A stretch of DNA of 64,000 nucleotides from Xiheimicrobium sp052034585 (GTDB lineage Bacteria; Myxococcota; Myxococcia; Myxococcales; Myxococcaceae): assembly GCA_052034585.1 (NCBI GenBank), contig JBPOIJ010000038.1:1-64000 (forward strand), given 5' to 3'. The translations under genes were made by a program, and so were the position numbers. The notes below the pieces were generated by a model that was given only the letters and a program-made list of their open reading frames with translations, searched no databases and was not told the DNA's origin. Shown here piece after piece: positions 16,714 to 24,986 of this stretch. How positions within the stretch are numbered: position 1 is the stretch's first letter; every line of letters starts with the position of its first letter.

Positions 16714-17283
16714 TCACATCGTTGGGCTGGCCGGCACCGGCCGCACGATGGTGTACCCCATCAAGACGAAGGGAATGAGCGAGGGATCGTTCTTCGGGAG
16801 GTAGTCGGGAACCTCGAGCTCGAGGGTCATGTTCTCGTCGGCCTTGAAGGCCAACTGCCCCATGCACTGCTCCGCCTCCGCCCGCAGCTGATCGACCTTC
16901 GACCGCGCGATCGTCACCTTGGTGAACTCGTGGTTCGCCGACTCCGACTCCTTGCGCGCGACGGCTTCCTGCAGCCCGACGTCGGCCTGTTCCGAGATGC
17001 GGAGGAGGCCCTTGATCTGGGTGAGCTTCTCGTTGACGCAGGTGAGCTTCACCACGTCCTTCGTGTTGCGCGCTTCCTCGAGCTTCTGGAGCACGTCGCG
17101 CAACGCCCCGCGCATGACCGAGACGGACTCGGAGCTCACCTTGAGCTTCTCCGCGTCGGGCACCTTGGAGGCTTCGATCGCCTGTCCCGAGGGCGCGGCC
17201 GGCGAAGCGGACGTCGCGGCCGTCTGCGCGAGCGCGAGCGCCGCGGCGGCAATGGCACCAGCAATGATCAACCGAAAGGCCAC
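16714..17283 (-). CDS. Small periplasmic coiled-coil protein of unknown function
   Basis: 189 residues from GTG 17283, which has GGGGG six bases upstream and yields a clean signal peptide (VAFRLIIAGAIAAAALALAQ); TTG 17295 is an alternative start. The mature part is helical with coiled-coil character (VMRGALRDVLQKLEEARNTKDVVKL, then a long helix ending QLRAEAEQCMGQLAF). Two cysteines could form a disulfide. The C-terminal ~35 residues are proline-rich. It precedes the export beta-barrel gene by 73 bases on the same strand and may be an accessory of that system. No family was recognised. Confidence 0.6.
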   Translation of the reverse strand: MAFRLIIAGAIAAAALALAQTAATSASPAAPSGQAIEASKVPDAEKLKVSSESVSVMRGALRDVLQKLEEARNTKDVVKLTCVNEKLTQIKGLLRISEQADVGLQEAVARKESESANHEFTKVTIARSKVDQLRAEAEQCMGQLAFKADENMTLELEVPDYLPKNDPSLIPFVLMGYTIVRPVPASPTM

Positions 17284-17330
17284 GAAAACCCCCAACCTGG
17301 AAGGCTCGAAAATCTAAGGGCGAGTAACAC

Positions 17331-17348
17331 GTAAGTCAACGAACTTAC
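17331..17348. promoter_or_regulatory. Perfect 6-bp inverted repeat GTAAGT-N6-ACTTAC
   Basis: GTAAGT at 17331-17336 and ACTTAC at 17343-17348 are separated by CAACGA. The site lies about 48 bases upstream of the GTG of the small periplasmic coiled-coil protein, in an AT-richer part of a 123-base intergenic gap. It could be an operator or a weak terminator of the upstream cNMP-domain gene. No regulator can be named. Confidence 0.35.
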
Positions 17349-17406
17349 AAGACCTGATGGTCATTCGTGCCCCCAGCGCCCCGTTCGATTCATGCCGGCG
17401 CCCGGA

Positions 17407-17892
17407 TCAGGCGGGGTCGCGCTCACCCAGCCGGGCGTTGGCCTCCCGGAGCCGAGCGGACAGCGTTCGGGCGATGTTGATCACCACGAAGGTGAACCCG
17501 TCACGGTGTCTGCGCCGGAACGCGGTGAGGTTCTCGGAGGACAAGTGGAGGAGCTCGCAGGGCGTCTTCGCGCGCACCGTCGCCGAGCGGTACTCCTTGT
17601 CGATGAGGCTCATCTCGCCGAAGGTCTGTTGAGGGCCCAAAGTGGTGATCGGCTGCGGTTTGCCAGTCGAGTCGTGGCGAGACACCTCCACCTCGCCCGT
17701 CACCACCAGGTACACGCTGTCGCCAAGCTGGCCTTCTTGAAACAGCACGTGCCCAGCTTCGACGCGCACTTCGGTCGCCAGCTCGGCGATCGCCGAAAGC
17801 TCCTCGTTCGACAGCATGTCGAAGAGGGTCGAGCCAGACAGCACGGCGAGGCGATCGGTGGAGGAACTCACTCCGGCGCCAGTTTGCAGCAA
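17407..17892 (-). CDS. Cyclic-nucleotide-binding (CRP-type) domain protein
   Basis: About 161 residues with a single cNMP-binding beta-roll at ~18-135. Family landmarks are GHVLFQEGQLGDSVYLVVTGEVEV, then FGEMSLIDKEYRSATVRA, which corresponds to the phosphate-binding cassette (FGE.SL...RSATV); the Arg contacting the cyclic phosphate is retained. There is no helix-turn-helix, so it is a stand-alone sensor and not a transcription factor. The first codon is uncertain (TTG 17892 or GTG 17871). It is the last gene on the strand carrying mglBA and gltDEFG, 33 bases after gltG, suggesting a nucleotide-responsive accessory to the motility complex. Confidence 0.8.
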   Translation of the reverse strand: MLQTGAGVSSSTDRLAVLSGSTLFDMLSNEELSAIAELATEVRVEAGHVLFQEGQLGDSVYLVVTGEVEVSRHDSTGKPQPITTLGPQQTFGEMSLIDKEYRSATVRAKTPCELLHLSSENLTAFRRRHRDGFTFVVINIARTLSARLREANARLGERDPA

Positions 17893-17925
17893 AGCACGGC
17901 GTCGCGCGAATTCAGGTGGGGGCGC

Positions 17926-19254
17926 TCAGGAGGCCGGCGAGAAGACGAAGGGGTAGGCGACCGGCACTTCGCTGTCGGGCTTGAAGGGGAACACCCAGCC
18001 GCGGATGACCGTCTTGATGCAGCTCGACACCGCGTCGTTGCCCAGGGTGTCCTGCTCGATCTCGATCTCGGCGGCGCGCCCACCGGGGGTGATGGAGAAA
18101 CGCACGACCACCTTGCCCTTGAGGTTCGGGTTCCGCTTGAGCTCCTTCTCGTAGCACCCCTGGATCGCGCGAATACGGGTGCGGAGGAAGGCGTTGAGCT
18201 TGTTGCGATCAATGTCGGCGCTCTCGACCTCCGGCGCCGCGTCGGCCACCTTTCCGCGAATCGCCGCGGGGCCCTTCTCCTGGAGGTTCACCGTGCCGGT
18301 GCCCGAGGTGCCGAGCGAGCCGATGTCGGCTGCCGAGCCCGTGCCGCTTCCCTTGGGTCCACCAGCCGCGAGGGCCTCGGCCGTCGCCATGTTGACGCCG
18401 CTCGCTCCAGAGAGCGCGCTCGCGACGTCGCCGACGCTGTTCGAGCTGCCGAGCACGTCGGCGAACGCGCCATCACCCGAGCCTGCCGCGCCGATGATCT
18501 TGAGGAGACCCGCCTTGGCCACCTTCGCCTCGAGGTCGGCCTTCTTGTTGCTCGAGGCTGCCTTCTCGGTCTTGTTGCCCTCGGCGACCTTCTCTTCTTT
18601 CTTCTCTTCCTTCTTCTCTTCGGTCTTCCCCGCCTCTTGCTTGGGCTCGGGCTTCTTCACCTCGACCGGCATCATCGCCTTCACGAAGCGATCGGGCAGC
18701 TCGTCGAGCGAGAGCTCCTTCTCTTCGGGCACCGGCTGGCAGGCGATGTACGAGGCGCCGGAGAAGTGGAGGAAGATCGACGCCGCCAGGATCATGAAGA
18801 AGAACTGGTCGATCTGGGAGAAGAAGCTGCCCCGCACCGCATCGGGGAGCACTTCGCGCTTCGGCTCCGGCGGCGGGTTGACGAACTGGAAGAGGACCGA
18901 GACCTCGCCGAGGGCGACGCGGCCCTTCGAGGCGTCGGTGAGCGGGAGCACGAGCACGTCACCACGCGACTTGGCGAGACCCTTCTCGCGAGCCTGCTGG
19001 AGGGTGAGCTGCTGCCCGCTCACGGTGATGGTGCCCTCCATGCCTGCCTTGAAGACGAGCGAGTACTGATTGTTGGTGAGCTCGAAGAGGGTGAAGCTGG
19101 GCGGCAGGTTCGAGATGGGGACGACGAGGGTGTTCTTCGCGTCCTGCCCCACGGTGATGGGCACGCGCCGTTTGAAGGTGCGGTCCTCGGTGATCTTCGA
19201 GCCCTGAATGAGGGCGATTCGAATGTTCTTTCCAGCAGCAGGCGCGGTGGCCAT
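17926..19254 (-). CDS. gltG: Gliding-machinery inner-membrane protein GltG (PglI/AgmX-type C-terminal domain)
   Basis: 442 residues. Residues ~8-135 form a beta-rich cytoplasmic FHA-like domain (ITEDRTFKRRVPITVG; KNTLVVPISNLPP). A single membrane helix spans ~155-176 (FFMILAASIFLHF). A Lys/Glu/Pro-rich and helical periplasmic spacer follows to ~340. The C-terminal ~95 residues are an AgmX/PglI TonB-like domain with the conserved CYEKELKRNPNLKGKVVV, an SSCIK cysteine and a terminal PFVFSPAS. This is the layout of M. xanthus GltG, an inner-membrane component reaching through the periplasm. It lies after gltD, gltE and gltF in the M. xanthus order, separated from gltF by a 173-base gap. Confidence 0.88.
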   Translation of the reverse strand: MATAPAAGKNIRIALIQGSKITEDRTFKRRVPITVGQDAKNTLVVPISNLPPSFTLFELTNNQYSLVFKAGMEGTITVSGQQLTLQQAREKGLAKSRGDVLVLPLTDASKGRVALGEVSVLFQFVNPPPEPKREVLPDAVRGSFFSQIDQFFFMILAASIFLHFSGASYIACQPVPEEKELSLDELPDRFVKAMMPVEVKKPEPKQEAGKTEEKKEEKKEEKVAEGNKTEKAASSNKKADLEAKVAKAGLLKIIGAAGSGDGAFADVLGSSNSVGDVASALSGASGVNMATAEALAAGGPKGSGTGSAADIGSLGTSGTGTVNLQEKGPAAIRGKVADAAPEVESADIDRNKLNAFLRTRIRAIQGCYEKELKRNPNLKGKVVVRFSITPGGRAAEIEIEQDTLGNDAVSSCIKTVIRGWVFPFKPDSEVPVAYPFVFSPAS

Positions 19255-19305
19255 GGTGCCCTCTTCGACAACTTGGGAGCGGGGAAGTTCCGCGCCGAGA
19301 AAGTA

Positions 19306-19326
19306 CTGATTCTTCTGGAGAATCAG
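19306..19326. promoter_or_regulatory. Perfect 8-bp hairpin between gltF and gltG
   Basis: CTGATTCT (19306-19313) and AGAATCAG (19319-19326) form a perfect stem with a 5-base loop. It lies in the 173-base gap between gltF and gltG, the largest gap in the locus. On the minus strand it is followed by TACTTTCTC, a poor T-tract, so partial termination, mRNA processing or stabilisation are all possible. Upstream on the same strand, TTGTGA and TTAGAA with 16-base spacing might be a weak internal promoter for gltG. Confidence 0.4.
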
Positions 19327-19427
19327 AGTGGTTTTCTAATTCGGAAAGCCTGCTCTCACAAGGAACAAGACCAAGTCGGCGAGCCCGGCCCATCGGAACG
19401 GGCGAAGGTGGGCGAGGGCTGCCGAGC

Positions 19428-19685
19428 TCAGAACGCGTCGTGCCGATCGACCGACTTCTCCACCTTGGGGATGAAGGTCTCGGCGCGGTTGAGCTCGTCG
19501 AAGTTCAAGGTCGAGCGCTGGAGAATGTAGAAGGCCTGCGGCTTCTGGATGCGGCCCTCGACGGTGATGGCGTCGAGGCGAATCACCTTCTTCTTCTTGG
19601 GAGCGCCGCCGGCTGGGGCTTGGGCGAGCGCGGCCGCCGCGAAGAGGGAGAGGACGGCGAAGAGGGCACGCAGGGAGGTCTTCAT
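19428..19685 (-). CDS. gltF: Small periplasmic gliding protein, GltF-like
   Basis: An 85-residue secreted protein. The signal peptide is MKTSLRALFAVLSLFAAAALA followed by Gln. The short mature part has a basic stretch (PKKKKVIRL) and the core AITVEGRIQKPQAFYILQRS, then NFDELNRAETFIPKVE. No domain is recognised. The call rests on position between gltE and gltG, the same order as in the M. xanthus cluster, and on size and export. Its ATG overlaps the gltE stop as ATGA, so it is translationally coupled. Confidence 0.7.
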   Translation of the reverse strand: MKTSLRALFAVLSLFAAAALAQAPAGGAPKKKKVIRLDAITVEGRIQKPQAFYILQRSTLNFDELNRAETFIPKVEKSVDRHDAF

Positions 19686-21514
19686 TTCTCGTCGTCTCCG
19701 AGCTTACCGGACCCAGCGGGTGGTTTGGGAGTGGGGGCCGGCTCCTCGTCGTCCTTGAGCTTGGAGGAGGTCGTTCCCTTCTTCTTCGCCTCGGCCTCGG
19801 CCTTCTTCTTCGCTTCGGCTTCAGCCTTGGCGGCGGCCTTGGCGTCGGCGGCTGCCTTCTTCTTCGCCTCGGCTTCGGCCTTCGCAGCGGCCTTGGCATC
19901 GGCTGCCGCCTGCTTCTTCGCGTCGGCTTCGGCCTTCGCGGCTGCCTTGGCGTCTTCCGCCGCCTTCTTCTTGGCGTCGGCTTCGGCCTTCGCGGCTGCC
20001 TTGGCGTCTTCGGCGGCCTTCTTCTTGGCGTCGGCCTCGGAGCGCTTGGCGTCCTCCTCGGCCTTCTTCTTCGCGTCCGCCTCGGCCTTCGCGGCAGCCT
20101 CTGCGTCGGCCTTGGCCTTCGCCTCTGCGTCCGCCTTGGCCTTCGCCTCGGCCTCGGCCTTCGCCTTCGCCTCGTCCTCGACGCGCTTCTTCTCCTGCTC
20201 GACCTTCCGGAGTGCGTCCTTCTTGTCGCGTTCGCGCCGCCGCTCTTCCTTGTCGATGCCCTTGTTGGCGTCCTTCAAGTAGGTGTCGACGCGCTCGTCC
20301 TTCCCGCCCTTGGCGCGGTACTGGTTGAAGTAGTCGATCGCCGTGCGGTAGCGCTGAATGGTGTCGGTGTTGGGGATCTCGGAGTCGAGGTAGGTGATGC
20401 CGAGGTTGAAGTAGATGTCGACGAGATCGGGGCGTGCCTTGAGCACCTTCTGGTAGGTCTCGATCGCCTTGGGGATCTGCTGCTGCCCTCGGTAGGCGGA
20501 GGCGAGGTTGAAGAAGGCGTTGGTGAACTCCGGCGCCGCTGCCACCGCCGCCTCGAGCTCGCGCGTCGCGCCCTCGTAGTCCTGGCTTTCGATGAGGATC
20601 GCTCCGTAGGCGTTCCTCGCCTCGGCGAAGTCGGGCTGGAGCTGGGCGGCGAGCCGGAAGGACTCCACCGCGTTGAGGCGCTGCTTGAGCTTCAGGTAGA
20701 CGTGGCCCAGGTAGTACTGGGTGGTGGCCTCTTCGCGATCGATGTCGCGGGCGTTCTCCAGCACGAGGCGGGCGAGCTCTTCCTTGCCTTCTCGGAGGTA
20801 GCACTGGGCGAGGAGCTGCATCGCGCGCACGTTGCGCTCGTCGGCCTTGAGCACCTTCTTGGCTTCGCCTTCGGCAGCGCTCGTCTTGTCCTGCTGGAGC
20901 TGAGCGTAGACGAGGGCGATGCGGGGCCCGAGGGCGGCCGGGTACTGAGCGATGACGGCGCGCAGCTCACCGTCGATCTGCGGGCAGCGCTTGCGGCGGC
21001 AGGAGAGTCGGGCGAGCCGATCCCACGCGGCGTCCTGCACCGGGTTGACGCCGAGCGCCTTCCGGTACTGCTTCTCGGCGCCGTCGAGGTCGCCCTTGCG
21101 CTCGGCGATGAGCCCGAGGTTCGTGTAGGCGTGATCGGCGTTCGAGTTGCGATCGAGCACGTCGCGAAAACCACGCTCGGCAGCGTCGAGGTTTCCCACC
21201 CGGAGTGCGTCGGCGGCTTCCTTGAATCGGCCGGTGACGGCTGGATCGAACTTGGGCTTCTCGGGCTCGGGCGGCTTTTCCTCGCGTTCGGCGAGCTTGG
21301 CAGGCGGGGCCTCGCCGCCCGTCGCTGGCTTCTCGGCCGAAGGGGGCGTCTCTTTCGGAGGCGCTTCGGCCGGGAGCGGCTTTTCGGGCACCTCCGGAGT
21401 CTCGGCCGGAGCGTTCTTGATCTCGTTCTCGTCAGGCTTCTTCTCCGGCGCAGTGGCACAGGCGCCGGCGACGAGGGCGAGGGTGACGAGCGGAAGGAGT
21501 CGAGAAAGACGCAT
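19682..21514 (-). CDS. gltE: Gliding-machinery TPR lipoprotein GltE (AglT), with TolA-like Ala/Lys/Glu repeat tail
   Basis: 610 residues from ATG 21514, which overlaps the gltD stop (TGATG). The signal peptide has lipobox VAGAC at about Cys18. A Pro/Glu-rich linker runs to ~85. TPR units from ~95 to 410 (for example AYTNLGLIAERKGDLDGAEK and VDIYFNLGITYLDSE) form the outer-membrane-attached scaffold known for AglT. Residues ~440-575 are an Ala/Lys/Glu/Asp-rich single-helix region with four tandem 18-residue units, reminiscent of TolA domain II. The very C-terminus is acidic. The long helical repeat could bridge the periplasm. Confidence 0.88.
   Translation of the reverse strand: MRLSRLLPLVTLALVAGACATAPEKKPDENEIKNAPAETPEVPEKPLPAEAPPKETPPSAEKPATGGEAPPAKLAEREEKPPEPEKPKFDPAVTGRFKEAADALRVGNLDAAERGFRDVLDRNSNADHAYTNLGLIAERKGDLDGAEKQYRKALGVNPVQDAAWDRLARLSCRRKRCPQIDGELRAVIAQYPAALGPRIALVYAQLQQDKTSAAEGEAKKVLKADERNVRAMQLLAQCYLREGKEELARLVLENARDIDREEATTQYYLGHVYLKLKQRLNAVESFRLAAQLQPDFAEARNAYGAILIESQDYEGATRELEAAVAAAPEFTNAFFNLASAYRGQQQIPKAIETYQKVLKARPDLVDIYFNLGITYLDSEIPNTDTIQRYRTAIDYFNQYRAKGGKDERVDTYLKDANKGIDKEERRRERDKKDALRKVEQEKKRVEDEAKAKAEAEAKAKADAEAKAKADAEAAAKAEADAKKKAEEDAKRSEADAKKKAAEDAKAAAKAEADAKKKAAEDAKAAAKAEADAKKQAAADAKAAAKAEAEAKKKAAADAKAAAKAEAEAKKKAEAEAKKKGTTSSKLKDDEEPAPTPKPPAGSGKLGDDEK
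19803..20018 (-). repeat. Four 54-bp imperfect tandem repeats within gltE
   Basis: Units 19803-19856, 19857-19910, 19911-19964 and 19965-20018 share one 54-bp pattern, each starting (plus strand) TTCTTCTT or TGCTTCTT. A partial, more diverged unit continues to about 20063. Each encodes an 18-residue helix of type KAEADAKKKAAEDAKAAA. The period is a multiple of three, so unit gain or loss would preserve the frame and could vary helix length between strains. Confidence 0.9.
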
Positions 21515-24500
21515 CACTTCTCGTCCTCCGACTTGAGCTTCTGGGCGGCCTGCCGTTCCTTCTCACCAGTGATGGTGTTGACCGCGCCGTCCGAGAAGGT
21601 GCCGTCGCCCTCGATGATCACCTTCGGCTCCTTGAGCACGGGGTATTCCTTGGGGCGGAAGCGGTTGAGGGACTCGAGGGTCTTCTTGGTCCACTCGTTG
21701 GAGATCTTCGCCTTGCGTGCCTCGGCGATGGTGGCCGAGTAGTTCTCGACGGCCTTGTCCTCGAGGGCGACCGTCTGCGCGGCGAGCATGTCTTGGTAGG
21801 TGACGACGGCCTCTTCACCGAGCCGCTTCACCTCAGGAGGCACCGGCGTCTCGAGCACCGACTGAGCGAAGCGCTCGAGCACGTAGCCCTTTCGGTAGAA
21901 GGCGGCGAGCGTCCACTCGACGCGCTTGTACTTCACGACGGTGTCGTAGGCGGTGTTCACCTTCTTCACCGCTTCCTTCTTGTTCTTCAGCGAGTTCTCG
22001 AGCGCCTTGCCCGAGCCGCCGATCTTCATCTTCTCGAAGTCCTTGAGGACGAGCTCGGCGAGATCGAAGCGGCACTTGGCGGCGGCCTCGGAGCCGATGG
22101 GGGTCGTCTCGGGCTTCATCCCGCGTCGGTCGAACTCGTCGGCAGCAGACTCCCAAGCCTTCTGCGCGTCTCGTTCCCGGCCCTGCTTGAGGTAGGCGTC
22201 GCCGATGCGCTTCTTCGCGTCGATGACGAGCTCCGCCTGGGTCGGGTCCTTCGAGAACTTCTGCACGAACTCGCTCAGGGCACCGATCTCCTTGTTCCAG
22301 TCGCTCTGCTTCTCGTAGATCAACGCGGCGCGGAACTGGTTCTTCGGAGCCTCTTCACTCTTCGGGTAGGTGTCGGCGAAGCGCAGGTACGCAGCCGCCG
22401 CCTCGTTGTACCGCTTGAGCGCCTCGAGGAGCCGGGCGGTGTTGAAGAGCGCGTTCTCGCGGTCCTTCGCCTGCGGGTAGTCCTTCACCAGCTTCTGGTA
22501 CTTCTCGATGGCCTTGTCGTAGTCGTACGACTTCTCGGCGTTCACCGCGACGCGGAAGAGGGCGGAGTCGGCGAGCTTGGAGTTCGGGTACTCGCTGAAG
22601 ATGCGCTCGTAGAGCTTCAAGGCGGAGTCGAAGCGCTGCACGTTCTCGTAACAGACGGCGGCGTTGTTGAGCGCCTTGTCGGCGAACTCGTGCTTGGGCT
22701 CGGCGGCGACGAGGTCGATGTACTTCTTCGCGGCCGCGTCGTACTCGCCCTTCGCCATCAGCTCCTCGGCGCGCTTGAACTTCGCGCCCAGGTTGAACTT
22801 GACGAGCTCGGCGCCGAGCTTCGACTTGGGATCGATGACGTCCTTGTTGGCGAGGAACTTCTGAGAGAAGTCTTCGACGGCCGTGAAGTTCTTCTCGATC
22901 AGGAACGACTCGATGGTGAGGTTGACCGCGTACTGGCCGATCTCGGTCTTCGGGTAGTTCGAGATGATGGCCTCGAAGCGCTTGCGGGCTTCCTCGAACT
23001 GGTTGTGGGTGTAGAAGATCTCGGCGGCGCGGTAGGCGATGCCTGGCGCCTTCTCGTCGCCGGCCTTCACGCGCGCGAGGAACTTGTCGGAGTTGTCGAC
23101 GTAGGCCTGCTCGGTCGGAGCAAGCGGCACGGGCTTGGGCAGCGGCGCGCCCTCTGGGTAGTCCTTCGAGGTGAGCACCTTGGCGGCCGGGGTGGTGCCG
23201 TTCTTGATCTCGAGATCGAGCTGCTTCTGGATCGCGAGCACCGCCGAGTAGGCCGCGTCGTTCAGGTACTTCACGTCCTGGCTCGAGTCGCGCACTGCGG
23301 CGTAGTGCTTCGCGGCCGGGCCGAACTGGAAGGAGTTGTAGAGGCACTCCGCCCAGTAGAACTCCATCTCGTAGGCGTTTTTCGAGCGAGGGAAGCGGCC
23401 GAGGTACGACTCGTACGCCTTCGCGGCCGTCTCGAACGCGGACTTCGCCTGCTCGAACTTCTGCTCCTGCTTGTACACGAGCGCCTGTTGGTGATGGTAG
23501 ATCGCCGTCGAGTAGAGGCTCTTCTCGGCCATCTCGCCGGCGGCGGTCACGACGTCGGGGTCTCGTTTCCACTTCTCGTGCCAGGGCGTTCCGGGCACGA
23601 ACATGTTGGCGAGCTTGGACGACTCGGCGAACGCTTCCTCGAGCTTGCGGTCGCGCTCGTAGGCCTGAACGATGCGCTGCTGGATCTGGGGCGCGTCCTT
23701 CGCCAGTGGGTCCTTCTGGAGCACGAGCCGGTAGGCCTCGATCGCCTCCGGGTGCTTGGTCTGATCGAAGTAGACGTCGCCCATGCGGCGGTAGATCTCG
23801 GCCTCGTAGGGGCGGCCGCCGATCTTCGCGAACATCTCCTGCGCCTTCGCGAGCGAGCCCCACTTCTCGTCGACGAAGCTGATCGCGGTGTACTGCAGCG
23901 CCTCGGTGCGGAGATCGCCGCCGACCTCTTCCTCGCCCTTCTTCTTCGCTTCCGCCTGGTAGAAATCGGCGAGGGCAAAGAAGCGCGCGACGGCGTCGTC
24001 GAAGCGGTCCATTCGGTAGTAGGTCCAGCCCAGCTTGTAGAGCGCCTTGTCGTAGAGCGGGTGGGTGGTGTCGACGATGGCGTGCTCGTAGGCGTCGGCG
24101 GCCTTGGTGAGGGCGTCGGGCACGTCGTAGGCGTCGAAGTAGTACTCGCCGAGCCGCACCCAGGCCTCGGTGGTGAACTTCGACTTCGGGTAGGCGGCGA
24201 TCAGCTGCTCGTAGGCCGCCCGCGCGTTCTCGAACTTCTCCTGCTTCTCTTCGCAGTAGCCGAGCAGGTAGTAGGAGGCGTCGTTCAGCTTGTACGAGGG
24301 GAAGTCCTTGATGAGGCGCTGGTAGAGGGCGATCGACTTGGTGAAGTCGATCTTCGGCTCAGGGGGCGGCGTCGGGTTCTTCTCTGGGTCGAGCTTCTTG
24401 AGCGCCTCTTCGTAGTCTCGCATCGCGACGGTGTGATCGTCGCTCGAGCGCTCGTAATAGAGCTCGGCGAGCCGGAACATCACGTCGGGCGTGTAGCGCG

Positions 24501-24984
24501 GGTCGTTCGGGTAGCGGGTGAGGAACTCCTCGAAGGCGCTGATCGCGTCGAGGCGTTCCTTGCGCTCGAGCACCTCGAGGTCGCGAATCGCCTTCTCGTA
24601 GGAGTTGGCGAGGGTGTTCCGCTTCTCCTCGTACTTCTTCTCGATGAGGAGCTGGACCTCGCGCTTGAACTCCTTCGATTCCTCTTCGTAGGTGGCGATC
24701 GCCTGGCTCACCTCTTCGAGCAGCGCCTTCTCCTTCTCGGTGCGCCCCATGCCCTCGTAGTAGCGGCTCTTCGGTTTCTCGGGCTGGGGAGGGGCGTCGC
24801 TCTTCGCCTCGGTCGTGCCCGACGGCGAGAAGGCCGGGAGCTGGGGCCCGACGACACCTGCGTCGGCGACTCCAGCGTCAGCCTTCTTGTCCGTCTTCGC
24901 CGGAGCCTTCTTCGCTTGGGCGAAAGCTCCGCCCGCCGCGAGCACGGCCAGCACCACGAGGCTGATCAGGCGCGAGGTCGTCAC
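21514..24984 (-). CDS. gltD: Gliding-machinery large TPR protein GltD (AgmU)
   Basis: A 1156-residue periplasmic protein from GTG 24984. A signal peptide ends near AGGAFAQ (~22), followed by a short Lys/Pro linker. Long arrays of TPR repeats fill most of the rest (for example DASYYLLGYCEEKQEKFENARAA, EIYRRMGDVYFDQTKHPEAIEAY, VRFDSALKLYERIFSEYPNSKLA); the C-terminal ~150 residues are helical without clear repeats. Size, repeat type and order (gltD-gltE-gltF-gltG) match M. xanthus AgmU/GltD, a periplasmic part of the gliding complex. The start is 2 bases after the upstream stop and the end is coupled to gltE, so it sits inside one operon. Confidence 0.9.
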   Translation of the reverse strand: MTTSRLISLVVLAVLAAGGAFAQAKKAPAKTDKKADAGVADAGVVGPQLPAFSPSGTTEAKSDAPPQPEKPKSRYYEGMGRTEKEKALLEEVSQAIATYEEESKEFKREVQLLIEKKYEEKRNTLANSYEKAIRDLEVLERKERLDAISAFEEFLTRYPNDPRYTPDVMFRLAELYYERSSDDHTVAMRDYEEALKKLDPEKNPTPPPEPKIDFTKSIALYQRLIKDFPSYKLNDASYYLLGYCEEKQEKFENARAAYEQLIAAYPKSKFTTEAWVRLGEYYFDAYDVPDALTKAADAYEHAIVDTTHPLYDKALYKLGWTYYRMDRFDDAVARFFALADFYQAEAKKKGEEEVGGDLRTEALQYTAISFVDEKWGSLAKAQEMFAKIGGRPYEAEIYRRMGDVYFDQTKHPEAIEAYRLVLQKDPLAKDAPQIQQRIVQAYERDRKLEEAFAESSKLANMFVPGTPWHEKWKRDPDVVTAAGEMAEKSLYSTAIYHHQQALVYKQEQKFEQAKSAFETAAKAYESYLGRFPRSKNAYEMEFYWAECLYNSFQFGPAAKHYAAVRDSSQDVKYLNDAAYSAVLAIQKQLDLEIKNGTTPAAKVLTSKDYPEGAPLPKPVPLAPTEQAYVDNSDKFLARVKAGDEKAPGIAYRAAEIFYTHNQFEEARKRFEAIISNYPKTEIGQYAVNLTIESFLIEKNFTAVEDFSQKFLANKDVIDPKSKLGAELVKFNLGAKFKRAEELMAKGEYDAAAKKYIDLVAAEPKHEFADKALNNAAVCYENVQRFDSALKLYERIFSEYPNSKLADSALFRVAVNAEKSYDYDKAIEKYQKLVKDYPQAKDRENALFNTARLLEALKRYNEAAAAYLRFADTYPKSEEAPKNQFRAALIYEKQSDWNKEIGALSEFVQKFSKDPTQAELVIDAKKRIGDAYLKQGRERDAQKAWESAADEFDRRGMKPETTPIGSEAAAKCRFDLAELVLKDFEKMKIGGSGKALENSLKNKKEAVKKVNTAYDTVVKYKRVEWTLAAFYRKGYVLERFAQSVLETPVPPEVKRLGEEAVVTYQDMLAAQTVALEDKAVENYSATIAEARKAKISNEWTKKTLESLNRFRPKEYPVLKEPKVIIEGDGTFSDGAVNTITGEKERQAAQKLKSEDEK

Positions 24985-24986
24985 GA

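Noticed and set aside
17407..17892. CRP-type transcription factor
   Set aside because: The sequence ends soon after the cNMP beta-roll and has no helix-turn-helix, so it cannot be a classical CRP regulator.
19775..20190. Regular repeats suggesting a CRISPR array
   Set aside because: The units are contiguous 54-bp in-frame coding repeats within gltE without spacers, and no cas gene is present.
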